A stretch of 12,139 bases of DNA, from the NCBI GenBank assembly GCA_050694015.1, contig JBOGWY010000316.1, positions 1 to 12,139 on the forward strand. Direction: 5' to 3'. Every line of letters starts with the position of its first letter. The stretch's first letter is position 1. The position numbers and the translations under genes were made by a program. This DNA is from JBOGWY01 sp050694015. GTDB taxonomy: Bacteria; Actinomycetota; CADDZG01; WHSQ01. A model generated the notes under the pieces. It was not told the origin of the DNA, did not search any database, and was given only the letters and a program-made list of their open reading frames with translations. Positions 6,339 to 12,139 of the stretch are shown here, one piece after another.

Positions 6339-7436
6339 TCATGTGCCGGTCGGCTGGGACGGTGCTGCGGGGAGACTCATCACCGTTGCGAGCCCGAAGC
6401 CGGTCATCGATGCGAGCACAACCGAGCCCGCCCAGAACTCCACAACCCATCCGATCCCACCGGTGAGCTGGACGATCGCGAAGTACGAGCTCCACACCAC
6501 GAGCGGTACCGCGGCAGCGAAGGCCCGGTAGCGCGCGACGTTCTCAGCTCGCGGATCGAGGATCATCACGAGTGCGTCGGTCGCGAGGCCGCCGACCGCG
6601 TACGCGAGGGCCACCTCACCGTTGTGGAACCCTTCGATCGCGACCATGCCCGTGCCGACGAGTGTCCCGATAAGCGTCGCGGTCCCGAACGGCAGTGACC
6701 AGCGGCGCAACGCGACGAGCAGTGGTGCCAGCAGGACGATGGTGCTCACGAGGATGCCTCCGACGCCGAACCCCTGTGACATCTCGGCGAACTCATCGCC
6801 GCGCAGCGCAGCCCAGGTCGTCCAGTCGACACGCGCGACCTGCTCTTTCAGCGGCGACATGTACATCACGAAGAACGCGATCCCTGCGGTCGACAACGCC
6901 AGCGAGAGCGCCGTCGGGAAGAACGTGCGGAACGACGCCGAGACGTCGTCGGGCGAGTGCCACGCTGCTCTCAGCGGCGCCGTGAGGATCAGCCCCACGC
7001 CCAAGAACAACCCCAGATGAGTGGGACTCATCAACGCTTCGATGCCTTGCTCGATCCCGAAGATCGAATGCCAGATCATGTCGCCTGTCCCGCTAGTTCC
7101 GAACAGGACGACGCCGACCAGCGCGAGGCCGTAGCCGACCGGGATCCGGGCGACATCGAATGCCTCGCCGCGCCGTTGGAAGCGCATGCCCTGATAACCG
7201 GTCCACAAGGCTGCCCCCGTGAAGCCGGTGTATAGAACCGCATGCCACGGTGTGAAGAAGCTCTCGAGCGTCTCGATCAGTTCACTGTGCGCCCACCCGT
7301 CGAGGAAGACGCCGAACAGCGTCCAGAAGGCGAACAGCATCGTGATGAGGTGGTCGCGCCGCCTCAGATGTGGGCGCGCGCTCCTGCTGTTGACGATGGT
7401 GCCGATGCGTGGAAGTGCTCGTGCTGCCGTAGCCAT
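6339..7436 (-). CDS. Polytopic membrane protein with membrane-embedded His/Asp motifs, unknown function
   Basis: The protein has 365 residues with roughly eight or nine hydrophobic segments. Conserved-looking polar motifs sit in or at the edge of the first four helices: DGWAH (46-50), FTPWHAVLY (61-69), GDMIWHSIFGIE (118-129) and SPTHLGLFLG (137-146). D287 lies in a later helix. Four histidines (50, 65, 123, 140) at comparable depth would suit a metal or haem site, but this is inference. From memory it resembles an uncharacterised membrane family common in actinobacteria that carries the same DGWAH and FTPWHAVLY motifs; I know no function. The ATG at 7436 has a strong Shine-Dalgarno, AAGGAGG, six bases away. 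It is divergent from the histidine kinase, so the two-component system may control it. The stop at 6339 leaves 63 bases to the next gene. Confidence 0.85.
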   Translation of the reverse strand: MATAARALPRIGTIVNSRSARPHLRRRDHLITMLFAFWTLFGVFLDGWAHSELIETLESFFTPWHAVLYTGFTGAALWTGYQGMRFQRRGEAFDVARIPVGYGLALVGVVLFGTSGTGDMIWHSIFGIEQGIEALMSPTHLGLFLGVGLILTAPLRAAWHSPDDVSASFRTFFPTALSLALSTAGIAFFVMYMSPLKEQVARVDWTTWAALRGDEFAEMSQGFGVGGILVSTIVLLAPLLVALRRWSLPFGTATLIGTLVGTGMVAIEGFHNGEVALAYAVGGLATDALVMILDPRAENVARYRAFAAAVPLVVWSSYFAIVQLTGGIGWVVEFWAGSVVLASMTGFGLATVMSLPAAPSQPTGT

Positions 7437-7442
7437 GACATC

Positions 7443-7449
7443 CCTCCTT
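7443..7449 (-). promoter_or_regulatory. Strong ribosome binding site for the membrane protein
   Basis: On the minus strand AAGGAGG lies six bases before the ATG at 7436. It decides the start and contrasts with the leaderless gene on the other side of the same gap. Confidence 0.75.
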
Positions 7450-7465
7450 CTCGTCCGATGACATC

Positions 7466-7471
7466 AAGGTA
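7466..7471 (-). promoter_or_regulatory. Possible -10 element for the membrane protein
   Basis: TACCTT on the minus strand fits TANNNT and would start a leader of about 23 bases carrying the Shine-Dalgarno. I see no convincing -35. Confidence 0.25.
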
Positions 7472-7578
7472 GGGACTCCAGGCCTCGGGGTCGTCGGGCT
7501 GGATGACGATTCCGCGCCTCGTCCTGAAGGCTGAGCGATCTCATCCTCGAGGCGGACGACCGGAGGGCGCATCATCAC

Positions 7579-7584
7579 TAGGGT
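7579..7584 (+). promoter_or_regulatory. -10 element for a leaderless kinase transcript
   Basis: TAGGGT fits TANNNT and ends exactly six bases before the GTG at 7591. No Shine-Dalgarno lies between. The geometry is identical to that at 4008-4020. The rest of the 154-base divergent gap (7437-7590) holds ATGACATC twice (7435-7442, 7458-7465) and an 8-bp palindrome CCTCGAGG (7545-7552), neither assignable. Confidence 0.55.
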
Positions 7585-7590
7585 TGCGTC

Positions 7591-8751
7591 GTGGAGTTCT
7601 ACGACCGCGCCCGCACGGCGTTCAGCCGCATCCCGCCACTCGCTGCCGACTCGGCGCTCGCGATGACGCTGGCCGCACTCGAGCTCTACAACTTCTACGT
7701 CCAGCGCGCGCTGGGGATGTGCCCTTGCTACCCGTCGTCCGGCTTCGCGATCGCCGTGCTGTTGGGCTCGACGCTCCCACTCGTCTTGAGGAGGCGGTAC
7801 CCGTTCGGCTCGGGGTTCGTGGTCGGCGTCTCGCTGGTCCTCGCCGGGGCGAACGACGCTGGAGAACTGGGCGTGGGAGGCCTCGTTTCCATCTACACGG
7901 TCGCGTCGTTGTCGCCGCCGCTCAAGCGCAAGCTCGCGTTGGCGTTCGTGATCGCGGCGATCTTCACCAATCCGTTCATCGACGGCGACTTCGAGAGCAT
8001 CCCCGAAGACGTCGTGACCCTCGGCGGTGCGTGGGCGCTCGGCGTATTGGTCCGAACCAGGCGTGCTTATACCGAGCAGCTCGAGGAGCGGGCCGCGCGC
8101 CTCGAACGGGAGCGCCTCACGCTCGCGCAACTCGCCGTGGCCCAGGAACGGGCGCGCATCGCCCGCGAGCTACACGATGTCGTAGCGCATTCGATGGGGG
8201 TCATGGTCGTGCAGGCGCAGGGGGCCAAGAGCGTGCTCAAGGACGATCCCACCGCGGCCGACGAGGCATTGACGCGCATCGAAGCCGTCGGCCGCGACGC
8301 GCTGGGCGACATGCGCAAGCTCCTCGGCGTGCTGCGGACCTCCGAAGAATCCGCGGCGCTCATCCCGCAGCCCGGCCTCTCCGGCCTCGGCTCCCTGATC
8401 GACACGTTCGAGAGCGCCGGCCTGTCCGTGGAGGTGGAGACGTCGGGATCACCGGGTCCCCTCAGTCCGGGTGCCGATCTCTCCGCGTATCGGATCGTCC
8501 AGGAGTCCCTCACGAACGTGATGAAGCATGCGGGCGTGGACCGCGCACTGCTCGCTATGACATGGGAGCCGGGATGGCTGACGATCGAAGTGCGCGATGA
8601 GGGCCGCGGTGCAGGGTCGTCGAACGGCGGTCACGGCATCGTCGGCATGAAGGAACGCGTCTCGATGCTCGGAGGGACGCTGTCCACGCGATCCGATAAC
8701 GGCAACGGGTTCGTGGTGACGGCGCGCGTTCCGGTCGAGGAGCCGAAGTGA
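7591..8751 (+). CDS. Sensor histidine kinase, NarL/DesK type (HisKA_3)
   Basis: The protein has 386 residues. The sensor part is a membrane domain of about five or six helices (18-36, 50-66, 72-86, 95-107, 114-128, 140-155). There is no separate ligand domain, so the stimulus is probably sensed in or at the membrane. A CPC pair (C44, C46) lies between the first two helices. A charged coiled-coil (159-188) leads to the HisKA_3 box with phosphoacceptor H195 (ARELHDVVAHSMGVMV). The ATPase domain shows the N box (QESLTNVMKHA, N309), the G1 box DEGRG (336-340) and GHGIVGMKER (347-356). All parts needed for activity are present. It is the first gene of the operon, starting at a leaderless-type GTG, and its stop overlaps the regulator's start as GTGA. 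Confidence 0.93.
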   Translation: MEFYDRARTAFSRIPPLAADSALAMTLAALELYNFYVQRALGMCPCYPSSGFAIAVLLGSTLPLVLRRRYPFGSGFVVGVSLVLAGANDAGELGVGGLVSIYTVASLSPPLKRKLALAFVIAAIFTNPFIDGDFESIPEDVVTLGGAWALGVLVRTRRAYTEQLEERAARLERERLTLAQLAVAQERARIARELHDVVAHSMGVMVVQAQGAKSVLKDDPTAADEALTRIEAVGRDALGDMRKLLGVLRTSEESAALIPQPGLSGLGSLIDTFESAGLSVEVETSGSPGPLSPGADLSAYRIVQESLTNVMKHAGVDRALLAMTWEPGWLTIEVRDEGRGAGSSNGGHGIVGMKERVSMLGGTLSTRSDNGNGFVVTARVPVEEPK

Positions 8752-9401
8752 CGCGCGTCCTGATCGCCGACGACCAGGAACTTATGCGTGCGGGTTTCCG
8801 CATGATCCTGGAAGCCGCAGGGATCGAGGTCGTAGGGGAAGCCTCCGACGGTCTGCAAGCCGTCGACATGGTGGCCGAACTCGCGCCCGATCTCGTCCTG
8901 ATGGACGTGCGCATGCCGACGATGGACGGGATCGTGGCGACGGGCCGCGTGACGAGGATGGGGGACACGAAGGTGCTGATCCTCACGATGTTCGATCTCG
9001 ACGACTACGTCTACGGGGCGCTGCGCGCCGGCGCGAGCGGCTTCCTGCTGAAGGACGCGCCCAAGGAAGAGTTGCTCAACGCGATCGACGTCGTCGCTCG
9101 AGGCGACGCGCTGCTTGCGCCCGCCGTGACCCGAAGGCTGATCAACGAATTCGCGCAGCGCCGCGATCCCGCCGAGAAACGCTCCGATGCCCTGCCGACC
9201 CTGACAGAACGGGAGCTCGACGTGCTGAGGCTCGTCGCCCGCGGCCTATCCAACGCCGAGATCGCCACCGAACTCGTAGTGTCCGAAGCAACCGTGAAGA
9301 CCCACGTCGCGCACATCCTCACGAAACTCGACCTCCGCGACCGTGTGCAGGCCGTCGTCGTCGCTTACGAGAACGGCATAGTGCGCCCCAGCGGGGCCTG
9401 A
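8748..9401 (+). CDS. LuxR/NarL-family response regulator
   Basis: The protein has 217 residues. The receiver domain (1-120) has the acidic pair D8/D9, phosphoacceptor D53 (LVLMDVRMP), T80 and K102 (FLLKDAP). The C-terminal LuxR-type helix-turn-helix covers about 148-212, with TLTERELDVLRLVARGLSN and SEATVKTHVAHILTKL. It is the cognate partner of the kinase just upstream. The start GTG at 8748 overlaps the kinase stop and has GAGGAG (8737-8742) five bases before it. On phosphorylation it should dimerise and bind promoter DNA. Likely targets include the divergent membrane-protein gene and its own operon, but no clear inverted-repeat operator stands out in the 7437-7590 gap. Confidence 0.96.
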   Translation: MTRVLIADDQELMRAGFRMILEAAGIEVVGEASDGLQAVDMVAELAPDLVLMDVRMPTMDGIVATGRVTRMGDTKVLILTMFDLDDYVYGALRAGASGFLLKDAPKEELLNAIDVVARGDALLAPAVTRRLINEFAQRRDPAEKRSDALPTLTERELDVLRLVARGLSNAEIATELVVSEATVKTHVAHILTKLDLRDRVQAVVVAYENGIVRPSGA

Positions 9402-9405
9402 GGCC

Positions 9406-10092
9406 GTGGCCGATCTCCTGAACGAACAGATCGAGTACTACCGCGCTCGGGCCAACGAGTACGACGACTGGTTCTTCCGCCGGGGCCGCTTCGATCGCGG
9501 CGAAGAGGCGACGCGGCGATGGTTCGACGAGGTGCGACTCGTCGAGCGTGCGCTCGACGACTTCGCGCCCACGGGGCGCGTGCTCGAGCTCGCCTGTGGC
9601 ACGGGGCTGTGGACCCAGCGGCTCGCGCGCCACACCACGGAGTTGACGGCGGTCGACACATCACCCGAGGTCCTTGAGATCGCGCGCGAGCGACTCGACG
9701 GCCATCCGGTGGATCTCGTGCAGGCCGACATCTTCAGCTTCGAGCCGGGCGAGCGTTACGACGTCGTGTTCTTCTCGTTCTGGCTCTCGCACGTGCCGCC
9801 GGAGCGCTTCGGCGACTTCTGGGCCCTCGTGCAGCGCGCGCTCGCACCGCAGGGGCGTGTCTTCTTTATCGACTCGCTGGCCGAGGAAACGTCGACGGCG
9901 CAGGACCACGTACTCACCGATCGTGACGCCGAACGGATGCGTAGGAGACTCGAGGATGGGCGCGAGTTCTGGGTCTACAAGGTCTTCTATCAACCACACG
10001 AGCTGATGGATCATCTCGGCGCGCGCGGCTGGAACATCGACGTCAACGAGAGCGGTATCTACTTCCTGTACGGATCGGGGAGCCGCGGCTAG
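9406..10092 (+). CDS. Class I SAM-dependent methyltransferase
   Basis: The protein has 228 residues with a Rossmann-fold methyltransferase core. Motif I is VLELACGTG (59-67). The acidic residue that binds the ribose of SAM is D84 (LTAVDTSPEVL). QADIF (106-110) marks the adenine-contacting region, and DVVFFSFWLSHVP (119-131) the end of the next strand. A helical N-terminal cap (EQIEYYRARANEYDDWF) is typical of small-molecule methyltransferases of this group. The substrate is unknown. It starts with GTG four bases after the regulator's stop, with only a weak GAGG before it, so it is probably translated by re-initiation as the third gene of the kinase operon. Its TAG stop overlaps the TAG of the convergent sigma gene at a shared CTAG, with no room for a terminator. 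Confidence 0.9.
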   Translation: MADLLNEQIEYYRARANEYDDWFFRRGRFDRGEEATRRWFDEVRLVERALDDFAPTGRVLELACGTGLWTQRLARHTTELTAVDTSPEVLEIARERLDGHPVDLVQADIFSFEPGERYDVVFFSFWLSHVPPERFGDFWALVQRALAPQGRVFFIDSLAEETSTAQDHVLTDRDAERMRRRLEDGREFWVYKVFYQPHELMDHLGARGWNIDVNESGIYFLYGSGSRG

Positions 10093-10979
10093 GGCTCGAT
10101 CTTCATGTCGGCGAGGTGGGCAAGTTTGTCGGGGTTCACGACGATGTGGATCGCCTGTACGCCCTCGTCGGTCAGGTCGATCGTCATCACCGTGGTCGCG
10201 TTCCCATCCTCGTAAAGAGCGATCGCCGGTTGGGCGTTGATGGTCATCACTCGCATGCTCGCGGTGGGAGGCGCCTTCTTCACGATCCCTACTAGGAAGC
10301 GCCCGACCTTCGCGGCACCGAGGATGGGCTTGCGGGCGGCGCGGGCGCGCCCCCCGCCGTCGCTGTACACCGCCGCGTCTTCGGCGAGCAGTTCCATCAG
10401 CGGATCCATCTCGCCCAGCGCGCACGCCTCGAGGAACCTGTAGGTGATCTCGTCGCGCTTCTTCTTGGATGCCGAGAAGCGCGGCCGGCGGGACGCGACG
10501 TGTTGCTTCGCGCGGTGCGCGATCTGTCTGCAGTTCGTCTCGGTCAGGCCGACGATCTCGGCGATCTCGGCGTAGTCGTGCTCGAACACCTCTCTCAGAA
10601 GGAACACCGCGCGTTCGGTGGGATTGAGGCTCTCGAGCACCACCAGGAACGCCATCGAGAGCGAGTCCGCTTGCTCGGCGCTTGCCTCCGGGCCCGGCAC
10701 ATCGTCGACCGCGAGCGGCTCGGGGAGCCACGGCCCGACGTAGGTCTCGCGCTGCACGCGCGCCGAGCGCAGGTGGTCGATGCAGAGCCGCGTGACGATC
10801 TTCGACAGGTAGGCCTTCGGCGCGGCCACCTCCTCGTCCACGGCTTCCCATCGGATGAACGCTTCCTGCACGACGTCTTCGGCGTCGCGCACACTCCCGA
10901 GCATCCGGTACGCCAGCGCGAATAGGTGAGACCGCTGCTCCTCGAAGGTCTCGATGCGGCTCATCTCTCCCATCATCAT
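10089..10979 (-). CDS. ECF41-type RNA polymerase sigma factor with fused SnoaL-like domain
   Basis: The protein has 296 residues. Region sigma2 covers about 13-78 (ALAYRMLGSVRDAEDVVQEAFIRW). The linker carries GPWLPEP (82-88), a hallmark of ECF41. Sigma4 covers about 107-160 (LNPTERAVFLLREVF, then ETNCRQIAHRAK). The C-terminal SnoaL-like domain covers about 173-286, with DGGGR (207-211; the family usually has DGGGK) and NPDKL (282-286). In this group the fused domain replaces a separate anti-sigma factor and tunes activity. The ECF41 target motif lies in front of the gene and in front of its divergent neighbours, so it probably activates itself. The start is uncertain: ATG 10979 would be almost leaderless from the predicted promoter, while ATG 10964 (MSRIE) has GGGAG just before it. 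Confidence 0.95.
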   Translation of the reverse strand: MMMGEMSRIETFEEQRSHLFALAYRMLGSVRDAEDVVQEAFIRWEAVDEEVAAPKAYLSKIVTRLCIDHLRSARVQRETYVGPWLPEPLAVDDVPGPEASAEQADSLSMAFLVVLESLNPTERAVFLLREVFEHDYAEIAEIVGLTETNCRQIAHRAKQHVASRRPRFSASKKKRDEITYRFLEACALGEMDPLMELLAEDAAVYSDGGGRARAARKPILGAAKVGRFLVGIVKKAPPTASMRVMTINAQPAIALYEDGNATTVMTIDLTDEGVQAIHIVVNPDKLAHLADMKIEP

Positions 10980-10992
10980 CTCGCCCTCTACA

Positions 10993-11019
10993 GACGAAGA
11001 TGGGACCCGATCTGTGACA
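10993..11019 (-). promoter_or_regulatory. ECF41 promoter of the sigma gene
   Basis: On the minus strand TGTCACA (11019-11013) is followed by exactly 16 bases and then CGTC (10996-10993), the known ECF41 target motif. Transcription would begin near 10986, a few bases before the first ATG of the sigma gene. Confidence 0.8.
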
Positions 11020-11027
11020 TGTCACAG
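11012..11027. repeat. 16-bp perfect palindrome forming two back-to-back -35 elements
   Basis: CTGTGACATGTCACAG is its own reverse complement. Its halves are two abutting copies of TGTCACA on opposite strands, serving the divergent ECF41 promoters. A dimeric repressor or activator could also bind such a site, but the 16-base spacing to CGTC on both sides favours the sigma factor reading. Confidence 0.9.
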
Positions 11028-11046
11028 GGGGCGGGGCTATCCCGTC
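11020..11046 (+). promoter_or_regulatory. ECF41 promoter of the membrane protein/epimerase pair
   Basis: TGTCACA (11020-11026), exactly 16 bases, then CGTC (11043-11046). Transcription would begin near 11053. That leaves a leader of about 19 bases carrying the Shine-Dalgarno AAGGAGG at 11060-11066. Confidence 0.82.
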
Positions 11047-11059
11047 TATTGGGGGCGAG

Positions 11060-11066
11060 AAGGAGG
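11060..11066 (+). promoter_or_regulatory. Ribosome binding site of the 4-TM protein
   Basis: AAGGAGG lies five bases before the ATG at 11072 and fixes that start. Confidence 0.8.
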
Positions 11067-11071
11067 ATCGG

Positions 11072-11449
11072 ATGACGAAATCGATGGTGGTCCGGATAGC
11101 GATAGCGGCGGCGCTGGTGTTCTACGTGGCCCTAGGGGTGTGGCCGTTCTTCTCGCCCCGCAGCTTCTACGACGCCCTGGCGACCTTCCCGCCCTACAAC
11201 GCCCACTTCCTGCGTGACATCGGGGCGTTCACGATCGGGATCGGTGCAGGGGTGCTCGCGGCGCTGCGGTGGAGGGACGCGCTCACGGCAACCCTCGCCG
11301 GCGCGGCCGCCGCCTCGACCATGCACGTGATCTCGCACGTCGTGGATCGCGACCTCGGCGGAAAGCCGACGGACATACCGCTGCTGTCGCTGCTCGCGAT
11401 CGTGATCGCCGCCGGCCTCGTCGCGCGGATCAAGGAGGTAACGAGATGA
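11072..11449 (+). CDS. Small 4-TM membrane protein linked to the ECF41 sigma factor
   Basis: The protein has 125 residues with four hydrophobic segments (about 6-26, 48-65, 70-88, 100-118). A conserved-looking segment, PYNAHFLRDIGAF (41-53), sits before the second helix, and a histidine pair (STMHVISHVVD) lies in the third. I recognise the pattern from small actinobacterial membrane proteins of unknown function with HxxRDxGA, often in redox or stress neighbourhoods, but have no family name I would defend. It has a strong ribosome binding site and an ECF41 promoter. Its TGA overlaps the epimerase ATG as ATGA, so the pair is co-transcribed and translationally coupled. A role in the process controlled by the sigma factor is likely; the substrate is unknown. 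Confidence 0.85.
   Translation: MTKSMVVRIAIAAALVFYVALGVWPFFSPRSFYDALATFPPYNAHFLRDIGAFTIGIGAGVLAALRWRDALTATLAGAAAASTMHVISHVVDRDLGGKPTDIPLLSLLAIVIAAGLVARIKEVTR
11432..11439 (+). promoter_or_regulatory. Ribosome binding site of the epimerase
   Basis: AAGGAGGT lies six bases before the ATG at 11446, inside the end of the membrane-protein gene, and supports coupled translation. Confidence 0.75.
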
Positions 11450-12139
11450 GGGTTCTTGTCATCGGCGCTACCGGCGCCCTGGGTGTCCCCACCCTGCGAG
11501 CGCTCGCCGCTGCCGGTCACGACGCCTACGGGTTAACGCGGACCCGGGAGAAGGCTCCCATGGTCGCGGCCACCGGGGCGCGGGCGGTGTTCGGCGACGT
11601 GATGGACGAGGTTTCGATCGAGCGCGTGGTCGCCGAGGTGCGTCCCGACGCGGTGGTGCAACTGCTCAATGCACTGCCGAAGCGCGGCCCCCTGCGTCCG
11701 TCCGAGATGGATGCGACGAACGAGCTACGTCGCGTGGGTACGCGCCACGTTCTCGGCGCGGCCGCGCGACACGGAGTCAAGCGGATGATCGTCGAGTCGA
11801 TGATCTTCGGTTACGGCTACGGGGACAGAGGAGGAGAGGCACTCGACGAGGACGCGCCGTTCGGCGAACCGTTGCCAGGCAGCAACTCAATCCGGCGTTG
11901 GGCGCGCTCGGCGTGATGGAGTCGATGTTGCTCGATGCGACGACGCGCGGCGACATAGAAGGGATCGTGCTGCGCCTCGGGCTTTTCTATGGACCCGAGG
12001 TCGGCTCGACGAAGTTCATGACGTCGATGCTGCGCAAGCGCATGATGTTCCTGCCCGGCGGGGGCCGCGGGAAACTGTCGTGGATCCACGTCGAAGATGG
12101 TGCGAGCGCGATCGTCCTAGCTCTCGAGAAGGCGCCGGC
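11446..12139 (+). CDS. NAD-dependent epimerase/dehydratase (atypical SDR), frameshifted and cut by the window end
   Basis: The N-terminal Rossmann motif GATGALG (residues 7-13) follows MRVLVI; later family features are VFGDVMD and VVQLLNALP. The frame from ATG 11446 closes at TGA 11914-11916 after 156 residues. The homologous sequence continues in the -1 frame to the window end: NPALGALGVMES, then IVLRLGLFYGP, then LSWIHVEDGASAIVLALEK, the usual C-terminal substrate-side pattern. One missing base near 11886 explains the break. It could be a real mutation, making this a pseudogene, or a sequencing error. Where extended SDRs have the catalytic YxxxK, I see no Tyr or Lys, so it may bind NAD(P) without classic chemistry. 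Epimerases and oxidoreductases are known ECF41 neighbours and targets, and this gene is second in the operon from the ECF41 promoter. Confidence 0.85.
11884..11891 (+). other. Apparent one-base deletion site in the epimerase gene
   Basis: The frame changes by -1 around AACTCAAT. Adding one C after 11886 (AACCTC) joins PGSN directly to LNPALGALG and gives one continuous family-like protein. No slippery heptamer typical of programmed frameshifting is present. Confidence 0.6.

Noticed and set aside
7435..7465. ATGACATC direct repeat as a response-regulator binding site
   Set aside because: Only two 8-base copies, one overlapping the start codon and Shine-Dalgarno region of the membrane-protein gene. 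No inverted-repeat pattern typical of LuxR-type regulators. Too little to call.
7503..8600. Long plus-strand frame overlapping the histidine kinase
   Set aside because: Arg/Gly/Pro-rich without motifs. The kinase frame shows the H, N and G boxes in order.
11880..11916. Programmed -1 frameshift in the epimerase
   Set aside because: No slippery heptamer and no obvious downstream stem; one missing base in a CC pair is the simpler explanation.
11817..12089. Minus-strand open frame opposite the epimerase end
   Set aside because: It lies antisense to clear SDR sequence on the plus strand and has no recognisable motif of its own.

Overview
The window is GC-rich, with tightly packed genes, frequent GTG starts, stop/start overlaps and TANNNT-type -10 elements directly upstream of start codons. 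Together with the gene families present, this points to an actinobacterium (Actinomycetota). It does not clearly match a well-studied genus and may come from a metagenome assembly. The lineage call is inference from style, not from a marker gene.

Layout. (1) Positions 1-3932, plus strand: a translationally coupled run of four genes. They are the 3' end of an unrecognised gene, a polytopic protein with a zinc ribbon at each end and a PrsW-like core that has lost its catalytic residues, a membrane-anchored extracytoplasmic protein, and a secreted S53 (sedolisin/kumamolisin) peptidase with intact catalytic residues. (2) 4020-4205, plus: a tiny single-pass membrane protein, apparently leaderless. 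(3) 5868-4210 and 6275-5904, minus: a secreted CocE/X-Pro dipeptidyl-peptidase-type hydrolase preceded by a small zinc-ribbon/DUF2007-like protein. (4) 7436-6339, minus: a polytopic membrane protein with histidines and aspartates in its membrane segments. (5) 7591-10092, plus: an apparently leaderless NarL-type two-component system (histidine kinase, response regulator) followed closely by a SAM-dependent methyltransferase. It is divergent from the membrane protein. (6) 10979-10089, minus: an ECF41-type sigma factor with its fused SnoaL-like domain. (7) 11072-12139, plus: a small 4-TM membrane protein overlapping an NAD-dependent epimerase/dehydratase that carries an apparent one-base frameshift and runs off the window.

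How parts work together. Region 6-7 is the clearest system. The 92-base gap between the sigma gene and the membrane protein/epimerase pair holds a perfect 16-bp palindrome. Its two halves are abutting TGTCACA -35 elements, and each is followed, on its own strand, by exactly 16 bases and then CGTC. That is the target motif known for ECF41 sigma factors, so the sigma factor probably activates both its own gene and the divergent pair. Region 1 looks like an envelope proteolysis module in which an apparently dead PrsW-like protein accompanies a live secreted acid peptidase. Its purpose is unknown. Region 5 is a self-contained sensor-regulator operon whose ligand and targets cannot be read from the sequence.

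All spaces without a gene are shorter than 300 bases. I see no tRNA, rRNA, CRISPR array, insertion sequence or clear intrinsic terminator.
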